From positions 84,199,592 through 84,263,591 of the forward strand of contig NC_092345.1 of NCBI RefSeq assembly GCF_963676685.1: DNA of 64,000 bases, written 5' to 3'. Of the stretch, positions 10,685 through 25,600 are shown one piece after another (the stretch's first letter is position 1; each line of letters starts with the position of its first letter). This DNA comes from Mytilus edulis. Lineage: Eukaryota; Mollusca; Bivalvia; Mytilida; Mytilidae. The notes below the pieces were generated by a model. The model had not been told where the DNA came from and did no database searches. It worked only from the letters and a program-made list of their open reading frames with translations. A program made the position numbers and the translations under genes.

Positions 10685-13600
10685 TCACATCTTTGATTTT
10701 GTCAGCCAGAAGAAGTCCTAAAAAGTAAACAATGGGTCAATATTTTTTTAATATTCTATAATAGGTAAATATCAAGTAATAGATATTTAAATCAACCCGT
10801 TATAAAATTTTATACTAAGTTCATGCAAGTTGAACAATTCTATAGCAAAAAAAAACATTTTAAGATTTGAAACCAAAATGCATTTTAATAAAGGTTAACA
10901 ATTAAGATCTGTTACAAGAAGTAGGAAGTTCTGATGTGTTATAACCACACAAGACTGATACAGAAATTTATTAACAAAATATTTTCAGTGCAACAAATGT
11001 TCTGTTTAGGAATTATTTAACAGCAATTCTTCTTTTCTTTAAAAGATTTAAGAACATTTTATCAGATATTGCTAGTTGATAAGAAATTCTAGAGTAAGAA
11101 TTTCCTACCAGACAAATTTAGTCTGTAAGGAAGAAACAGACTAAGAACAAGAAAATCTTGAAAACAGGTCTGGTCATAGATATTATGAAGTTAAAACTAT
11201 TTCACTGGAGGCTCTAAAGAGCCGGTGTCGCTCACCTTGGTCTATGTGACTATTAAACAAAGGACACAAATGGATTCATGACAAAATTGTATTTTGGTGA
11301 TGGTGATGTGTTTGAAGTTCTTACTTTACTGAACGATTTTGCTTCTTACAATTATATCTATAATGAACTTTGCCGATTAGTAACAGAGAACTATATTTGG
11401 TAAAAATTTACATAAATTTACCAAATTTATGAAAATTGTTGAAAATTGACTATAAAGGGCAATAACTCCTTAAGGGGTCAATTGACCATTTAGGTCATGT
11501 TGACTTATTTGTAGACTTACTTTGCTGAACATTATTGCTGTTTACAGTTTATCGCTATCTATAATAGTATTCAAGATAACCAAAAACGGCAAAATTTCTT
11601 TAAAAATTACCAATTGGAGGGCAGCAACCCAACAACCAGTTGTCCAATTCATCTGAAAAATTCAGGGCAGATAGATATTGACTTGATTAGCAATTTTATT
11701 TCTTGTCAGATTTGCTCTAAATGCTTTGGTTTCATAGTTATAAGCCAAAAACTGCATTTTGCTCCTATGTTCTATTTTTAGCTGTGGCGGCCATCTTGGT
11801 TGAATGGCCAGGTCATCGGACACATTTTTCAAACTAGATACCCCAAAGATGATTGTGGCCTAGTAGTTTCAGTGGAGATTTTTGTAAAAGATTACTTAGA
11901 TTTATGAAAAATGGTTAAAAATTGATTATAAAGGGCAATAACTCCTAAAGGGGTCAACTGACCATTTCGGTCATTTGACTTATTTGTAAGTCTAACTTTG
12001 CTGAACATTATTGATGCTTACAGTTTATCTCTATCTATAATAATATTAAAGATAATAACCAAAAACAGCAAAATTTCCTCTAAATTACCAATTCAGGGGC
12101 AGCAGTCCAACAACGGGTTGACTGATTCAACTGAAAATTTTAGGGCAGATAGATCTTGACCTGATAAACATTTTTATCCCATGTCAGATTTCCTCAAAAT
12201 GCTTTGGTTTTTGAGTTATAAGCCAAAAACTGCATTTTACCCCTATGTTCTATTTTTAGCCGTGGCGGCCATCTTGGTTGGTTGACCAGGTCACGCCACA
12301 CATCTTTTAAACTAGATACCCCAAAGATGATTGTGGATTAATTTGGCCCAGTAGTTTCAGAGGAGAAGATTTTTGTAAAAGATTACTTTAATTTACAAAA
12401 AATGGTTAAAAATTGACTATAAAGGGCAATAACTCCTAAACGGGTCAACTGACCATTTTGGTCATGTTGACTTATTTGTAGATCTTACTATGCTGAACAT
12501 TATTGATGCTTACAGTTTATCTCTATCTATAATAATATTCAAGATAATAACCAAAAACAGCAAAATTTCCTCAAAATTACCAATTCAGGGGCAGCAACCC
12601 AACAACGGGTTGACCGATTCAACTGAAAATTTTAGGGCAGATAGATCTCGACCTGATAAACATTTTTATCCATGTCAGATTTCCTCAAAATGCTTTGGTT
12701 TTTGAGTTATAAGCCAAAAACTGCATTTTACCCCTATGTTCTATTTTAAGCCATGGCGGCCATCTTGGTTGGTTGACGCCACACATTTTTTAAACTAGAT
12801 ACCCCAATGATGATTGTGGTCAAGTTTGGTTCAATTTGGCCCAGTAGTTTCAGAGGAGAAGATTTTTGTAAAAGTTATGTCGACGGATGACGACAACGAC
12901 GACGGATGACGGACGACGCCAGACGCCGGACGACAACGGACTCCGGACGCCAAGTGATGAGAAAAGCTCACTTGGCCCTTTGGGCCAGGTGAGCTAAAAA
13001 TAAACATATTTATATGAAGTTCTTACTTGAGGTTTTCTTTGAGCTTGTGGACTTATCATCACATTTATCAGCGAGATTTGATCTTTGCTGTTTAATGCTG
13101 TAGTAAGACTAGATTTTAATTCAGCTGCAGTCCTCACAAAATATCCTTTGCCACCAAAAGCTTCTATCATTCTCTCATAATGAGCATCAACAGTCAAACA
13201 TGATGGAGGAAGACTAAAACATTTCAAATATAAGGATACAATACTAAAATTCACTGTAGAATATACAGGTTTTGGGAATAATACACATGCATGGTTTTTT
13301 TTATGTTTGATTGGTGGCATACCTTTCATTCATAAAAGGACAAACATTTAGGTAGATAATTGCTAATATAATACTAGCAAGTTTGCCCCAATCAAATTGT
13401 AGTTTGTTAACCTTTTATTTATCCATTACACAACAGAAATACCACACCACATGTCTTTCATTTTGAAATAAGGATAATGAATGCCTTTAAAAACTAGAGG
13501 CTCTAAAGAGCCTGTGTCGCTCACCTTGGTCTATGTGAATATTAAACAATGGACACAGATGGATTCATGACAAAATTGTGTTTTGGTGATGGTGATGTGT

Positions 13601-16600
13601 TTGTAGATGAAAATGTTATTGAAAATCTTCAAATTTTAAGAAAATTGTTAACAATTGACTATGAAGGGTAATAACTCCTTAGGGGGTCAATTGACTATTT
13701 TGGTCATACTGACTTATTTTTAGTTCTTACTTTGCTGTACATTATTGCTGTTTACAGTTTATCTCTATCTATAATAATATTCAAGATAATAACAAAAAAA
13801 CAGCAAAATTTCCTCAAAATTACCAATTCAGGGGCAGCAACCTAACAACCAATTATCCGATTCATCTGAAAATTCCAGGGCAGATAGATCGTGACCTGAT
13901 CAACAATTTTACTTCCTGTCAGATTTGCTCTTAATGCTTTGGTTTTTGAGTTACAAGCCAAAAACTGCATTTTACCCCCATGTTCTATTTTTAGCCATGG
14001 TGGCCATCTTGGTTTGTTGGCCGAGTTACCGGACACATTTTTTTAACTAGATACCCCAATGATGATTATGGCTAAGTTTGGTTATTTGGCCCAGTAGTTT
14101 CAGAGGAGAAGATTTTTCTAAAAGATTACTAAGATTTACGAAAAATGGTTAAAAATTGATTATGAAGGGCAATAACTCCTAAAGTGGTCAACTGACCATT
14201 TTGGTCATGTTGACTTATTTGTAGATCTTACTTTGCTGAACATTATTGCTGTTTACAGTTTATCTCTATCTATAATAATATTCAAGATAATAACCAAAAA
14301 CAGCAAAATTTCCTTAAAATTACCATTTCAGGGGCAGCAACCCAACAACGGAATGTCCGATTCATCTGAAAATTTCAGGGCAGATAGATCTTGACCTGAT
14401 GAACAATTCTACCAAATATGTCAGATTTGCTCTAAATGCTTTGGTTTTTGAGTTATAAGCCAAAAACTGCATTTTACCCCTATGTTCTATTTTTAGCCAT
14501 GGCGGCCATCTTGGTTGGTTGGGCGGGTCACCGGACACATTTTTTAAACTAGATACCCCAATGATGATTATGGCCAAGTTTGGTTAAATTTGGCCCAGTA
14601 GTTTCAGAGGAGAAGATTTTTGTAAAAGATTACTAAGATTTACGAAAAATTGTTAAAAATTGACTATAAAGGGCAATAACTCCTAAAGGGGTCAACTGAC
14701 CATTTCGGTCATGTAGACTTATTTGTTAATCTTACTTTGCTTAACATTATTGCTGTTTACAGTTTATCTCTATCTATAATAATGTTCAAGATAATAACCA
14801 AGAACAGCAAAATTTCCTTAAAATTACCAATTCAGGGGCAGCAACCCAACATCAGGTTGTCCGATTCATCTGAAAATTTCAGGGCAGATAGATCTTGACC
14901 TGATGAACAATTTTACCCCCATGTCAGATTTGCTCTAAATGCTTTAGTTTTTGAGTTATAAGCCAAAAACTGCATTTTACCCCTATGTTCTATTTTTAGC
15001 CGTGGTGGCCATCTTGGTTAGTTGGCCGGGTCACCGGACACATTTTTTAAACTAGATACCCCAATGATGATTGTGGCCAAGTTTGGTTAAATTTGGCCCA
15101 GTAGTTTCAGAGGAGAAGATTTTTGTAAAAGTTAACGACGCCAGACGACGACGGACGACGGACGACAGACGACGGACGACGGACGCCGGACGCCAAGTGC
15201 TGAGAAAAGCTCACTTGGCCCTTTGGGCCAGGTGAGCTAAAAACTAGATTAGATGGACCTTGCTTTCACTTATATAGTTACACAAGCCAGATTTACCATA
15301 AGTGTTAAAGAAATGTTTGGTTGTAAATGATCATTGAACTACATCAACTAAATAAAATGTTAAGATCAATATAAACACTAAGGCTAAATCCCTCTAATGC
15401 ATTGAATGTCCTATTTTGTGTATGCATTTATAATTGCCATTGTTTATCAAGGGACACAAATACAATATTTTTGTTTGCGATTTCAGGAAATAATCATTCT
15501 AAATATCAATGAAAGAATTAACAAATGCTGTTATTGTTTTTTTACTTATTGGTATTAAACATGTATTGTATATACATTTATTTTACATTTACCTTAAAGA
15601 GAGGTCCATATCCTGTAGTGATTCCCATGACTCTCCATCCAATCCATTATAAATGCCATTGTTGTTCATAATTATCATTACAACTGGCAATTTGTATCTG
15701 AAAGTGGATTGTATTTTCTGACTTGAACTGCATAGTAAAACTTTTCATACACTTTTATCAGAACCACATAGATATAAAAAATATTTGAAAAAAACGAAGA
15801 TTTAACTTGAGCAAATCAATATATAGAAATAACCCTGTCCTAATTTTCATCCAAAAGTAGATACAAATTACATAATTTCACAATAAATTCGACGTAGATC
15901 TTTATATTTGCCATTTTGATTTTTCATACTACATGTTGATTTGAAACTTCACTGATCATTACTAGTCATTCTCTGCAATTACTGCTCATAAACATTTAAA
16001 CTATCAAATGAAACGCTGAGGTTTTTCTTCAAAAGGCTGAGATGGCATTAGCCAAGTTTAGTCACTCCTTCTATTGAAATATGACGAGAAACTTTGGTAT
16101 GAGCACACTTACAATTTTGGTTGGGCATAACCATTTCCCCATTCCAACTAACCTTTAAGGCAAGGACACTAAAACATGTTTGCCTAAAAATGGAGAAAGT
16201 AGAAATGTTCAATATGTACTTATACATTGTGAAAACATATTTGTTCTTACCTACAAATCGTCTCCAACTCCATCCCAGAAAATCCAAAAGCTGAGTCTCC
16301 TTGAATGGATACGACTTTTTTATTTGGGGTGTGGTCCTTACACCAAGCTGCTGCGGCAACAACAAATCCAAGCCCTACACCCATTGTTCCATACGATCCA
16401 GCATCCAATCTTTAAAGTTAAAATAAAAGTTTTAAAAGCTAGTATAATGCTCTAAATATGTATCATCATCCTAACCCAAAGAAAAACTAAAATTATTATA
16501 TACCATATTTTTTGTCACAATAATTTTATAATAACTATATACATAGAGAATAATACATGGCAAAATCTGTATCATATGTCATATCATCCCGAGACACCAA

Positions 16601-19600
16601 TATCAGCCCAAGGGCCTTTAGGCCCGAGGGATGATATTGGTTGAAGGTGATACGGCATGTGATACGGATTTTGCCATGTTTTATACGCTTTATCATATAT
16701 TTCAACAGGAGAGTATATATTATATGAATTGTTTTCTGATCCATAGCACTGGGTTACCTTCAGTTCTTTTTTTGTCTTGTTTTATAAGCCTTAAAAGAAA
16801 TGCTCAATTACTTATCCAAAGCACCTGGGTTACCTCACTATTTGCGTGCTGAATTAAACATATTTTGTTTATTATTATATTCTTTTGTGTGTTTTGTATT
16901 TTTTATTGTTGCATTTAGTGTGCCAAAACATATGAAAACTTGACGTTCGTGACGTCACATGTACTTACCAAACAATGACGTCATTCAATAAATTGCGTTC
17001 TATTGGACCTATTTTGAGGAAAAATATTTCTGAAGCTAAAATTAATAAAAACTGACTTTATGTAAAAAAAAAGAAAAAAAGTAGGGGTGTGATAAAGGGT
17101 ATGCGATAAAGGGTAGGGGTGCGATAAAGGGTAGGGATGCGATAAAGGGTGCGCATCAAAGTTGCACGATATGGATTAAACAGCAGGCTATTTATCAAAT
17201 ATTCAAAACTACTGTATTTACTACTAAACATATGATAAATGTATATACCACATAAATCGGCTTTGCACATATTCACTTACACATATGGAAATTTGTATGT
17301 GAAGGTTCAGTTACCATACAATGTCCTACTGGTATGCAAAAGGCTGTAAACCAATCAGGAAGCTGTATATTGAACATTAACAATGAACTATGACAAATGA
17401 GGTTATGGTCAGAAAAACCCTGTCAGACAGATATGTACACTTTAAAAACCTTCCTTTCGCCAAATATCATTGACAAATTGTTCATAGTATTCAAGAAGCT
17501 TTGACTACGCGTTGAAAACTATTGCTTGAGGTGAAGCTGAGGACAATAGTTAGTATCAAAGGGATAAAAGCCATAAAACTCATAACCATTTATTAAGTGT
17601 TTTATTATACTGAACAAAACAACTTTCTAAAAAGTTTATCTGCATACACCACTTAGAAAAAAATAGTCTATCTATTTATGTTAGTTATACTAAACAACCC
17701 TAAGATAAATACCTGTGTCTAGGCAGACTGTTCAGTATCATGGTCCTACTGATATCCATTGTGTTAGCTCCTTCACTAACAATTATGCAATCTTTTGGTA
17801 GAAGTGATCTTATCTAATATAAAAAGTAATAAACAAAAAAATTGTTTAAGCAGATTAGTATATGATCAATTCATGATTGCAAAATTCTTCAATACTTTTC
17901 TTTTTATTAAACTCAAAAACTAATGAAACTGTGTCAATCTCTTAACTTTAAGAAAACGTATAACAAAAAGTAAATTTACAAAAATACTGAACTTTGAGGA
18001 AAATTGAAAATAAAGTCTGTAATCAAATGGCATAATCAAAAGCTCAAACACATTAAACGAATGGATTAAGAATTTGAATAGTACTTTAATAAGTCAACAA
18101 AGTGTTTATATTTCTTGTGGTTTTTAATTGATAGAAAAAGAAACTTTATTAAAACAAACGAATTATTTTTTGGCAATATTCAAACTGCTAAATTTCTTTA
18201 CAGGTATCTGTATCACATTCTGAAATCAAATATTTTGCTCAAAGTTAAGAAATGTAACAATTTATGAATGCTTAACAAGGTGGATCCTCCTATTTCCCTG
18301 GAAACTATCTTTAGGGAGATCATTTTTTTTTAAAGTTATCTAATTCTATATATAAACTTACCTCATCATAAGCAGCAAAGTAATTCATTGGAACAGATTT
18401 GTCATCTATCATTTGCTGTAAGAAAATAACAGTCTTCAAAAATCTGTAAATGTTGTTTAAACAGAAGACATTCACTTATACAAGTAACCTTAAACAAAAG
18501 CAATTTTGGAATTCAAGATTCAACGTTAAATGTCATATAATGTTTTTTCTATTGGTTTTAACATATTTTACATGGTACAGGTATCATTACCCAATTTCAC
18601 TGTATTAAAATAGGATATAATTTTGTAGAAGTTCATAACCCCCAAAAAATAAGTGGGAAAACTGTTTCATTGAAATACAGCATAAGATTTTGATCAATCT
18701 ATAGAAGTCACTCTGGTAAAGAAAAATTGCTTTAGCTGTCTCACTGTAGCTTACTTTTGCATGAGGTCAAAGGTTCAATTGCCTGCATGACGAGGGAAAA
18801 TAAATATATATATAATATAGTCTAGGAGTGGTGATTAAAGAGGTTTTAACATTTTCAACAATTAATAATCGGAAATGGTGGTGATAAGGATATAACATAT
18901 GGTGCACTTCAAAGGTGTTACAATTGCAATATGATTTGGGATGTAAATTGGGAGAAAAATCTAAAATGTACTAGAAAGGCCTAATGATGGCAAGCAGGAA
19001 TATATTGGTCTAGAGATGGGCACTAAAATGCCATCAAAAATCATTAAAGTGATAGTGAGGTTAATGGTTAATGGTAAAGGTCTTCTTTAAATTTATAAGA
19101 CACAGCATCTTGAGGGAATGTACTCATGTAGTATATTATGTTCTTACAAATACAATATTCTCAGACAATATCACTGACAAAATATTACACAGCAACACCA
19201 GCGTAAAAATTGTAGATTAAAAGAGAAAAAAGTGTGGCAATATCAGTATAAACTTCCCTTTAGTACTGTTTGCAAGATTGTGTACCTGTACTGATTGCTG
19301 ATTGGCTTGAACTTTAGAGGTCAATGTTTTCCACCAAGGTGATTTGGGACTGAAAGCAAATTTTCCTGGCATTTTTCCATAAACATCATTTATCTGAAGA
19401 AAAAAAACAAATAACAATATTTTAAATCAGGATACACTGCTGATTTACTATTTTTCGGAGTTTTACTTCCTTTTAATGTCAAGCCTTTGACTTTTGTTTG
19501 CATCATCAATGTTTTCGTTAGTGGCGGCGTCCACAAATATTCACTCTGTGGTTAAAGTTTTTGAAATTTTAATATCTTTCTTAAAATAACCTGGATTTCT

Positions 19601-22600
19601 ACCAAACTACCAAGGCTTGTTTATGATCATTATAGTATCCAGATGTAAATTTAGGAAAAAGATTTTTTTTTTCTTCAGTATTTACTTATAAATGGACTTA
19701 GTTTTTCTGCCAGGATACATTACATTAATTCTGTGGTTAAAGTTTTTAAAATTCTAATAACTTTCTTAAACTATCCTGGATTTGTACCAAAGCTAGTATC
19801 TAGAAGGAAATTCTGTTAAAAATTTTGTACCTGTTTTTTTCATATTTTACTTAGAAATGAACTCAGTATTTCTTCCAGTCAACATTACATACAGCCTGCA
19901 GTCAAAGTTTTTAAAACATTTATAAGATTCATAAACTATCCTGGATTTTTACCAAACTTGGACTGACGTTTCTTACAATCAAAAGTTACTATTGAGAGGA
20001 ATATTTTTTTTTTCCCTCCTTTTTGTTGAGCCTGCAATTAACAGCAAAAGTAGGTGAGACACCGGGTTCTGCGGAACCCAGCGATCGGGAAGGTTGTGTG
20101 CCCTGGGCCTATAGCGCATATTGACAAGAAATGGCACATAGAGTGACAAATGTAAGCGCCTACATGGTGCAAGATATGTTTCACATCGTTTCGAAACGTT
20201 TAGATATCGTCAAATGGATTTCCGATCGTTTTCCGTGCCGCCATGTGTGTGTACACAACAGTATAATGTTCCTCCAATCATAGGAGCACCTTATACATTT
20301 TTTGGACGTCTCGGTTGTTTTCCTATGGTAATAGAACCATGAAGTTTAACGTCTCGGGTGTTTTCCTATGGTAATAATAGAACCATGCGGTTTAACTGAT
20401 AACCCAAAAAAATGTAAATAACCATCATTCATAATATAATTTTTTATAAACAACTTTAAATTTGTGAAATTTGGCTATTACAGACGAGATTTAACTCTAA
20501 TAATAATCTTTTAATTTAGTTTAGCTTGCCATTATTTCGATCGAAAACCCAGAAGCCTTTTTATGAATATAGTTTTTGTCTCCATAAAAGGCGCTTACAA
20601 CTGTCCTTGCCGTTTTTTGGTCTTTGGCTCGTTTTGACATTTTGTAAACATGACTTCAGCAAATTATTGTTTTGTTCTATCAATTAATGGTACTCTCTAC
20701 TGTTATTCTTGTCATCATGATTAAGTAATAATAATAATACAAGAAGTGCAGAGGAAGTGCCTGAAATGTCCTCTAATACGAAACGTCTGGAATAAGTATA
20801 GTATCGACGAAGACCCAAATTTATTGTTAAAAAAACAGCATGAACAAGTCAAGGCAACAGTACCAGTTTAAACATTGTAAATAAAGGTTATCTTTAATAT
20901 TGTCCGTTTGCAAGAAGTTATTGTATATTCATTGAAATTACACAATCACAGGAACAATATCCATGATATTATTTAAAATCATAAAGGTAAGTAACAACAC
21001 CTCTTTACCAAAAAATAATGATACTTTTTATTTTTTTTTACAATTTTAAGTCAATTCAAATGGCCCACTCATTTGACAACATGGCCCATTATTTTTTTAA
21101 ATGGCCCATTGAATTTATTTTTGAGGGGCCCTGGGCCCATAGTGAAAAAAACCTTCCAGATCACTGGGAACCCTTACAAATTTTCTTATACATTTAATTC
21201 ATTGCTGTCAGATTTAGAGATCCTATTAAAGTCAATTAAGATCAAACACTTTTATGTTAAAAGTTGATATAATTGAAAAATTATAAAATCAAAATGTTAA
21301 AAAAAAGATAAGAAGTTTAGAAACAATTTTTAGCCAGTTAAATGCTTGTTACCTGTTGAACTATAACATTACAGTCTCCAACAAGAGAGACAGCAGACTG
21401 TACATTGTTTCCCATCTGTTCTGCACATATGTCAATCTAAAATCATAAAACAGTCTTAATCATTCAGCTTTATATTAAAGTTTATGACCCCTTCTGTAGC
21501 CATTTTTGTACGAACTTTTCAAACTTCAATTGTATCAAAACTACAGATATAATGAATTATAGAGATAGGTCATTTTGTATATATACCAAGGGGAAACTTG
21601 ATGCAAAGCATTATTACTTACTGTTTAATTGCATTTAATAGAATAAGAGTACTTTGTGGCAAATAAACCAAGATTTTTATAGAAAATCCACAGCCTTTAA
21701 TACAGAGAGTTTTGTTATGAAATTTGAAACAAAACTTACTCATTTGCTTTTCTATGATGTGCTAGTGTTTATTTTGTACAAAAAAATCTAAAGAACCTGT
21801 AAATTCCAAAATACCTCCTGCTGAGTCACTAAAGTCGAGCACACCCTAAAAGGTGTACTTGATTTGGTCCATATTTTTACCAATAATTACATTAATAAAC
21901 TTGTTTTAAGGAAATCAATGCTAGCACTGCATACAATAATCCTTTATCTATCAGTCATCAAATTGCCAAATATGAATGTACAAGGATAAAGGCTGTGGAT
22001 TTTCTATAAAATTTCAATATGTTTAGCATTGAATCAACACAAGGGTACATAATCCTTAAAAACAACTGTCACATTATTCAAAATGTTTATTGAAATCTTA
22101 CTTAGACCAAAATGTGAAATTGAACAACCTAGCTTTGTAAATACCTTTACTTTTTCTATCTGTTCTACCACAAAGAGTGCACAGCAGATTAGTTTTTAAG
22201 CATGATATAACTGTAATGTATTACGTTTTTAAAAAAGTATTTCTTTATAGAGTTAAATTTTTTTAGTTAAAAGTTATAGAATTCATTTTACTAGCATTTC
22301 TAATCTAATGTCATAAAATTTCAAAAAGATGTATAAATAATAACTAGATGTGTCAAAGTGACACGAATGGCCCCGTCCCAAAAAGTTGAAAAATCTGCAA
22401 TTTCAATATAAACACATGTGGACACAAACATGATGGTAGTCTCACATATCAAACATCAGCTCAAAATCTGGAGGCGTATAGAAAAAAAATCTGTATAACT
22501 GTGATTTTCAATAATTTATCAAAGTCCAAAGCCCGTAATTTCAGCAAAAATTAGTGGAGCAGAACTAAACTTTAACTTGACCTGTAACTCATCATGGTTA

Positions 22601-25600
22601 ACTCACATACCAAAAATCAGCGCAATATCTAAAGGCGTTTATAAAAAAAGTCTATCTATAACTGTGATTTTCAAATTTCTCAAAGTCCAAAGACCGTAAT
22701 TTCGGCAAAAATTAGTGGAGCGAAACGAAACTTAAATTTGATCTGTAACTCATCATGGTTAACTCACATATCAAAAATCAGCCCAATATCTTAAGGCGTT
22801 AAGAAAAAAAAGTCTGTATAACTGTGATTTTCAACGATTTTCAACAAATTCTCAAAGTCCAAAGCCCGTAATTTCCGCAAAAATGAGTGCAGCAAAACGC
22901 AACTTAAACTTGATCTGTAACTTATCATGGTTAACTCACATACCAAAAATCAGCCCAATATCTGAAGGCGTTTTGAAAAAAAGTCTGTATAACTGTGATT
23001 TTCAACAATTTTTCAAAGTCCAAAGCCCGTAATTTCTGCAAAAATTAGTGGAGCGGAACTAAACTTAAACTTGATCTGTAACTCATCATGGTTAACTCAC
23101 ATACCAAAAATCAGCCCAATATCTGAAGGCGTTTAGAAAAAAACTCTGTATAATGGTTTGTTGCAGAATGACAGAATAACGGAATTACGGAAGTACGGAA
23201 TTTCGGAATTACGGAATATCAGAATTTCGGACAAGGGTAAAACTATATGGCACCGACAACTTCGTTGCGGGGCCATAAAAATGTTTACCTGGATAATTTT
23301 GACTTTTGGATTAAATCTTGGAGGTAGACCAAAGTGCAGAATCCAATTAAGCCTAGCACCAAGTAATACTATTACATCAGCTTCTTGCAATGCTCTGAAA
23401 GAGGCAATCAAAGAATTATTCATATCATTTGATATTTGTCTAAACGTATGTATATTTTGTCATCTGTAATGCCACTATTGTCATGTTCCTTGCTGGTGAA
23501 AGGTTAAGTTTTCATATATCAAGTTGTCTTTAGTCCAGTACCACAGCTCGATTTATATAATATAAAAGAAGTTCTGATGTAAATTTTGATTTGCAAAAAA
23601 CTGTTGGTCTTCCATTCTATGTTACTGTGATTTTTTTGATTTATTGCCCATAAAACAAGTTTTTGTAAAATCTTACACAATGTGCATCTGCTAAGCCATT
23701 TTGCTTGAGAATCTCAAACATGAAGTTATCTACAGTGCTACCTAACATGTTGTCTTAGTTATAACGCATTACTTTAATTGAAATATAAAGTGCAAAAAGA
23801 GAATAGGGTAGCTCTTGGAAGAATCAACACAACAATGATAACTAGTATTTTTTTCTTCTTACTTTGATCTAGCTGGAGCCACACACAACGGATGGTCATC
23901 TGGTAGTACACCTTTCCCCATTGGTGTCGGTAAAAATGGCAGTTTACATCCTTCCACTAGCTCTCTGACGGAATTTTCTGCTTGTGCATATGCAGCTCCT
24001 GTGAAGTAGATTACAACCATTAAAAGCCATGATAGTATTGGGGATAATTTCTTGAGGTTGATAAAATTTATAAAAGTACAAAATAAACATGAATTGCTAA
24101 TTTAGTAAAAATATGCTATATAGATTATGAAATAAAATTGAATAGTTGACATCTAGAAATGTTGATAGATTATTTTGTTTACAAATCTGACTATCTATAA
24201 TAGTTGTTAAGACAGAAGGAGCAGCCATGTGTAAAAAATAACATTTCAGGATAAAAGCATTTATAAAAGTCTATAGGACCGATGCCCCTTTTGTACTATC
24301 ATTAGCCTTTTTTTAGTGAACCATGGAATTAGGGTAAAAAACCATGATTTATCATATGATTATATCACATGTGTACTATGTTTCAATATGATGAGAATGC
24401 TACTTCATAGTAAATTATCTTAACCAAAAAACTTTAATCTGAGAAATCAATGTTCTATGATATAATATCAAGCAAAAATAAATTAATATTCAGTGAACCA
24501 TGAAATCAATGTCAAACCCAATTTTTCTTAAAATTTAAGTTTACATTATAATGTACATGTACACCTAGATTCAAATTGATGTGAACAAAACTTCATGGTC
24601 AACTTAAAATTCATCCAATTATGTTGTTTAACAAATCTAACAAACCCTCGGCCAATTTGATGCAATCAACAACAACCCTTGCTGAGGTATCTATTCGTAA
24701 CTTCATCTACTTTCTATTGAACCCATGTTAAATACATATATAGTTAGAAAATTAGTATACCTACCTTTCCCAATAATAACAAGAGGTTTCTGGGCATAGT
24801 ACAATAAATCTGCAGCATCTCTCACTTTGTCAGGGTCAGCTAAGGTCAATGGAGGTGGTGGACATACAACAAAAGGACTGAAAGATGAAAAATAGCATCA
24901 GAGTACATGTATCAGTTGTAATTATCACAGTAGAATTGCCTTAACTCCCTAGTTAAAATATCAGTGGTACAGTAATAATTTTTAAGTAAAATTATGCTGC
25001 ATTATCTAATTATTTTGGTGGTGTTAAGGGTCATAAAAGTATTAGTTTTAGAACATGGCAAACTTACCCAAAACAGATTAATTCTCATGTGCTACTCTTC
25101 CAATGAGTAAAAAAAGATGCTCTACAGTGTTGTGCTGTAACAACCATCTCAATCGTCAATGACAAGCAAGAAAATTATGGTTTTAAATTCAAAGCATTAC
25201 ACATTTAAAAACATTCTCCTACTTACCATTCATTATTCATTTCATGCAATTGGTTAATTTAACAAAAACAGGCATAAGGAAACATGATCATAATAATACT
25301 AAACAAGAATGTGTCCATAGTACATGGATGCCCCACTTGCACTATCATTTTCTATGTTTAGTGGACCGTGAAATTGGGGTAAAAACTTTAATTTTGCATT
25401 AGAATTAGAAAGATCATATCATAGGGAACATGTATACTAAGTTTCAAGTTGATTGGACTTCAACTTCATCAAAAACTACCTTGACCAAAAACTTTAACCT
25501 GAAATTTGCAATATCTTTTTCTATGTTCAGTGAACCATGAAATATGGGTCAAAACCTATAATTTGGCATTAAAATTAGAAAGATCATATCATAGGGCACA

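Noticed and set aside
13842-14577. Two similar minus-strand frames (64 and 71 codons), with another at 57,985-58,185
   Set aside because: They occupy the same position in successive core units of family A elements; repeat-derived.
16048-16371. 107-codon minus-strand frame and the overlapping 91-codon plus-strand frame
   Set aside because: They run over HACL1 exon 15 in the wrong frames; the correct frame gives the ThDP-binding motif.
18715-18830. tRNA gene or SINE suggested by GGTCAAAGGTTCAATTGCC
   Set aside because: Only a B-box-like string is present; no cloverleaf, A box or target duplication could be recognised.
23133-23423. 96-codon minus-strand frame as a small gene
   Set aside because: Its middle is HACL1 exon 10; the remainder is intron and family C element sequence.
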